In this document: piece after piece, positions 60,404 through 64,000 of the stretch
Numbering within the stretch: position 1 is the first letter of the stretch
Layout of the letters: every line of letters starts with the position of its first letter
From: Darksidea phi
Taxonomy: Eukaryota; Ascomycota; Dothideomycetes; Pleosporales; Lentitheciaceae
Direction: 5' to 3'
Assembly (NCBI GenBank): GCA_030770425.1
Contig: JASJFT010000040.1
Span: forward strand, 1 to 64,000
Length of the DNA: 64,000 nucleotides
Notes under the pieces: model-generated
Database searches by the model: none
Seen by the model: the letters and a program-made list of their open reading frames with translations, nothing else
What the model was told of the DNA's origin: nothing
Program-made: the position numbers and the translations under genes

Positions 60404-61433
60404 CTAGGCAGCAACCCCAGTCTGCTCAAGCAGCCCTTTCCGGTATTTCCAATAATGCGCTCTAATGGGATCAAATCTCGTCGCCAAAAGGTCTAGAGCT
60501 TTCTTCGCTTGCTCCTTGCTGTTCTCCCCCTCCCCGTAGATATCGGCAAGTAGATCGAGTGCGTGGCTGGAATAGATGTCATCGGGTCGTTGCATGTCTG
60601 CGAACTCGAGCGCGAAATCCTCCAGGGTCGACAGCGGAAGCTTGGCATGGCGGACGATGCCCTTGAGATAGTTCCACGGGCTCTGGTTCTGCGGCGCTCT
60701 TCGGATGGCGTGTTTGGCGTAACTGTAGCCCGTCAGCGCACCATCCTCTCGCCGCCATTGTGAGACCTACTCAATCTCTCCCTTCACGACAGCCTCACCT
60801 ACGGGTACTCCGTCCTTCCCACCGACAACCAGGAACCAGCGATGGTTCCAGGCCGAGTTGTTCCTCACGTCCGCCTGGATCATTTCCTCGGTCCACGTCC
60901 GTTCCTCGTCATCATCGAACAGTCCGAAGCGTTTCACCAGCCACTGCCGGTAGCTCCAGACGTGGTAGTTCTTGGAATCTTGCTCGAGCATAGTAGCGAT
61001 GAAATCGGGCTCGCCTTCAGGGGAGCCAAGTGCATCTATGACGGTTTGGCGGTGGTGCCAGATCTGGTAGTTCTTGAGGTGCTTGAGGGCAGTGCGATTG
61101 AGCCAAGTGATCTCTTCTTGAAGGGGGGTGTTGAGCTCGGAGAGGGTTTTCGCGCGATAGAGCCTGGCCATGTTAGCACGAGTCCTGTCAAGATGAAGGG
61201 AGCCGTACGTACCAAACAGTATAATGCGCCGGATTCATTGAGATGATGTGCTCGGTAAGCCCCAACACCCTCTCACTAAACTCATTCTTCGCCATGACGG
61301 CCCGCAAGTACCCCATCGCCTCGCTGTACTCGTCAGTGTACGCGATGGCAGCAAGCGGATGCAGCCCGCCATCGTCCTGTGGCAGCGGCTCAATGTCCTC
61401 CCACGCGGGGTCGTCATTGTAGGACTTCGGCAT
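60404..61433 (-). CDS. RAM2: Protein farnesyltransferase/geranylgeranyltransferase-I alpha subunit
   Basis: The shared alpha subunit of the CaaX prenyltransferases, which attach farnesyl or geranylgeranyl groups to Ras- and Rho-type GTPases. Exons on the minus strand are 61433-61213, 61163-60771 and 60722-60404, with introns of 49 and 48 bases. The joined product is 310 residues. The protein has the PPTA repeats with their conserved Trp residues: 'NPAHYTVWLYR' (across intron 1), 'KNYQIWHHRQ', 'KNYHVWSYRQW', 'NNSAWNHRWF' and 'NQSPWNYL'. The start 'MPKSYNDDPAWEDIEPLPQD' fits relatives. An in-frame ATG at 61541 would add a 36-residue hydrophobic extension that is unusual for this soluble protein, so I did not use it. 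Confidence 0.92.
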
Positions 61434-61541
61434 CTTGCTCTCCACGTTGAAGCGTTTGGCGGACGCCTTGAGGAGAAGCGTAAGCAGGCAGTGGTAGGGG
61501 AAGAGCAGGACGGCCGAGGCAAGGTCGGTGATGCGGCTCAT

Positions 61542-62249
61542 GGTGGGGTTGGAGCTGCTTGGCGCGGGAACGGGAGCTCTTTCAACATGGCTGCAACAAC
61601 AATGTTAAGCATTCTGAAAGACAGATGCACCGGAAGGGCTTTCACATATTTCATCGAAATAACCCTGACCGTGACTTATTTATCCCTGCACATAGCTGGT
61701 GGAGGATGATGGATTGTCGTTGATGGCAAGGTAGATCAACATCTTCGCAATTGCTACCCACTTCGTTCATGTGCTCTCCGCCCATGCGGCCAGCATCGTT
61801 TCGCTAAGGCTGTTGTAGACACGCTCAACTCTTGATTGAACGCGCTAGCTACCGGCACGGGGAAGGCAATGCGCCGGCGGAGGATGATCGGTAAAACGTA
61901 GAAGGAAAAGCGAACAAACGTTTAGGGTGGGATGCTCAAATCGTATTCGACTTCACCACTGACATTCCTGTACGTAAGGCGCTGTTGGACGTGGGCGAAA
62001 AAGCGAGCTTACGCTCAAGCCCAATCATGAACCGTATCGTATAGCGACATTCTGCTCATGTCCTGACAGACAGAAGCAGATACTTAAAGCATGCCGTATC
62101 TTGTGGACCCACTCTTCAAGCATCCTCATAGGGAAAGGCAAACTGTAGGTGTGCCGTTCCGCGCCTAACGTTGAGCGCTCCAACAGTCGAGCCTCAAGTC
62201 GTACCTAATGGTAACACTGCAGTCATCCCTAGGTGTCGACCCGGTGGAG
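61542..62249. other. Intergenic region, nothing recognised
   Basis: About 700 bases of ordinary composition between the prenyltransferase gene and the receptor pseudogene. No gene, repeat or RNA was recognised. Confidence 0.5.
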
Positions 62250-63214
62250 TCAAGAGCTTCCAGTTTTGTCGTCAGTGCAATATTTCTCCAGGTCATTAGC
62301 ACAATCAGGGTCGCTTTGCCATTGTACCCGCGCCGCAAGGCTGGGTTCGCCTCTGGGTCGATGACTGACTAGTCACCACTGCTTAGGTATGCTCTAGCGC
62401 CTTCCGAATTACCCTACACAAGCTGACCATACATAGGTTTCATTCATGATCGATACTAGCGCTAACTACCTCATGGTGAGGTACAGCGGAGGAAGACATG
62501 TGCCATGGGTCCTTCAAAACCACCCAGAGCATTTGACAATGTTCCTCAAATGCGTATACGGCATCGAAATGCTGTGTCGCTCACTATCGGACCGATCAAG
62601 GGCAGTATCTGTTTCCTCTATATCCGGATCTTTGGGATCATGCGCAGGATCCGGTGGCACAGTTACGCACTGATAATAGCGCTTACAGCAATGTGGGCGG
62701 CGGCGAGTTTCCTTGTTGTAATTTTCCAATGTAATCTAAATTAGAAGGCGTAGAAGCTTCGGAGCTATCAATCGACGTGCGTTAATAACAAGGAATATCT
62801 TGTAGGGCGGAGCATTCTAGACGCCATACGTCGGCTGAACCGACCTTCATCATTGTCGTTAGCCGAACAAAAGAAAAAGTTGTGTCGCTATTGAGAACCA
62901 GCAGGGCGGAGGTTTTGTTCTAGAGTAGAGGCTTACCTAGGACCTAGCATTGTTATCCCTAACTCTAGTATTCTCTTAAGTAGAAGAGGATGGAGCTTCA
63001 AATCGGCTGTATGGGCGCAACGAGTACAAGACGATCAGACGCGACCTGGACTACACTACGTCTGTTTTGGTCAATCGTTGCAACTGTAATCGGCCTGATA
63101 TGCGCATGCGTGCATGTCATAAAAAAGCTACTGCCCAGATCTTGGATGAAGAGCATGAGGTCGGGACATCGTAGTCAACGGAGCATCCCATACGACCTAC
63201 CGACTTTTCGCAAG
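62250..63214 (+). pseudogene. Decayed Pth11-like (rhodopsin-domain) receptor gene
   Basis: Fragments in the order expected for fungal Pth11-like integral membrane proteins lie in different frames. At about 62266-62370 there is a helix with following basic residues ('VVSAIFLQVISTIRV', 'YPRRKAGF'). At about 62460-62575 there is 'VRYSGGRHVPWVLQNHPEHL' and 'FLKCVYGIEML'. After a frame change, 62590-62742 carries 'CFLYIRIFGIMRRIRWHSYA' and a helix ending 'FLVVIFQC', the usual end of that helix. At about 62780-62840 there is a weak 'CVNNKEYLVGRSILD'. At about 63038-63120 there is 'DATWTTLRLFWSIVATVIGL' followed by 'ICACVH'. Frame changes and stops between the blocks are not all explained by introns, so I call a pseudogene. 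It is not RIP-mutated. Pth11 in the rice blast fungus senses surfaces; no role is inferred here. Confidence 0.6.
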
Positions 63215-64000
63215 TGAGGGCTCATGATACGTTACAGGCTTTCGAATCGACTACGCCGCAGTACAAGGATGATTCTCAGAGGAGGATTCGACACAGCACA
63301 ACGATTGCTGTGGAATATGGGCATCGACAAGCGGAATACATTTAGCATTAATGATCAGTTAGCCGTCTGAAGGGGTAAAGAGGTTCGTACGACCGTTGGA
63401 TTCGCAAATGTCTATTTAATCACGTCTTTTCCTTAAAATCAGGAGCCCATGTGTCGCAAACCGTGCAGTTTAGAGTGCGCTCCGCATCGTTGGGTCGCTA
63501 GTCACCAAGGGCATGGAACCGTGAAATGTTATGGTTTCACCCGGCTTAGCCATCACCAATAAGGCCCATGCGGGGGACGATGTTGCAACAGTTTCCTATC
63601 TATACGGTCCAATAGAAATTGTGTCTACGTGAGTGGCGCGAGCCTTTCTCATTAGCGGCCTGTCGTCGGCTAGATATTTTCCGTGCTACCCTTAAGGTCA
63701 TGAGCCGCACATGCTTGAATCGTGGACTTTCCTTCCATGCGTTCAGTCAAGTGCTGCTTCGATACGTTTGTCCTTCGTTAAGACCCTGTCTCGTATCCCA
63801 GCGACTGTGTCGCGCTTTCCTGAATCGACATAACGGCTCTACGACGAAGCGAAATCCCTCATTCTGACTGCCTCAGGGTTTCTACGCAATCTTTGCGGGC
63901 TGTTACAACATCTTGAACTGGGACTTCGGGTTTAGCAATGACGGCGAACACCTCATCCACCGCCCTGGCGGTACTATCAGCCATCATCGTATGGTTTCTC
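63215..64000. other. Unassigned DNA at window end
   Basis: About 790 bases of normal composition. An 82-codon frame at 63619-63867 is Arg/Cys-rich and shows no family motif. No gene is supported; any gene starting beyond 64000 cannot be seen. Confidence 0.4.

Overview
The window looks like nuclear DNA of a filamentous ascomycete (Pezizomycotina, most likely a Dothideomycete). The reasons are: short introns (mostly 45-75 bases, GTANGT-type donors, CTAAC-like branch points); fungal families such as BIG1, ILM1, a PNP/NB-ARC/TPR NLR and a Pth11-like receptor remnant; and a two-speed layout in which a long AT-rich block of dead transposons meets a gene-rich block. The block from 1 to about 35,640 carries the signature of repeat-induced point mutation (RIP). 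CpA and TpG dinucleotides are almost absent, so there are practically no ATG codons, no long open frames and very many TAA/TAG stops. Species cannot be named from the sequence alone.  1-35,640: a graveyard of nested elements. Gypsy element A (7529-14570, minus strand) has 463-base LTRs and a perfect 5-base target duplication, and sits inside an older remnant that resembles a Plavaka-type DNA transposon. Gypsy element B (24495-31935, minus strand) has 432/435-base LTRs and a perfect 5-base duplication. It sits inside Gypsy element C (about 18898-33808, plus strand), whose LTRs are about 272 bases. Reverse transcriptase and integrase motifs are readable in A, B and C although riddled with stops. 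A and B also carry decayed sense-like frames on the strand opposite pol. An assembly gap (24341-24350) with poor-quality flanks lies in C.  35,390-36,980: the border. A cytochrome P450 pseudogene on the minus strand straddles the edge: its I- and K-helix part has ordinary composition, while its haem-binding part is RIP-mutated. A 319-base inverted-repeat element (MITE-like) sits at its upstream end.  36,979-61,541: ten genes with rebuilt exon structures. In order: an NLR-type protein (PNP, NB-ARC, TPR); a secreted multicopper oxidase of bilirubin-oxidase type; an NF-X1/FAP1-type zinc-finger protein; BIG1; L-lactate dehydrogenase; a membrane dipeptidase; ILM1; a flavin monooxygenase; an L-serine/threonine dehydratase; and the alpha subunit of protein farnesyl/geranylgeranyl transferase. 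Two divergent pairs (FAP1-like/BIG1 and dipeptidase/ILM1) share short intergenic regions. I see no biosynthetic cluster: these are mostly independent housekeeping genes, with the NLR and oxidase closest to the transposon block.  61,542-64,000: a decayed Pth11-like rhodopsin-domain receptor gene (about 62,250-63,214) and otherwise no gene I can support. No tRNA, rRNA or CRISPR array was recognised.
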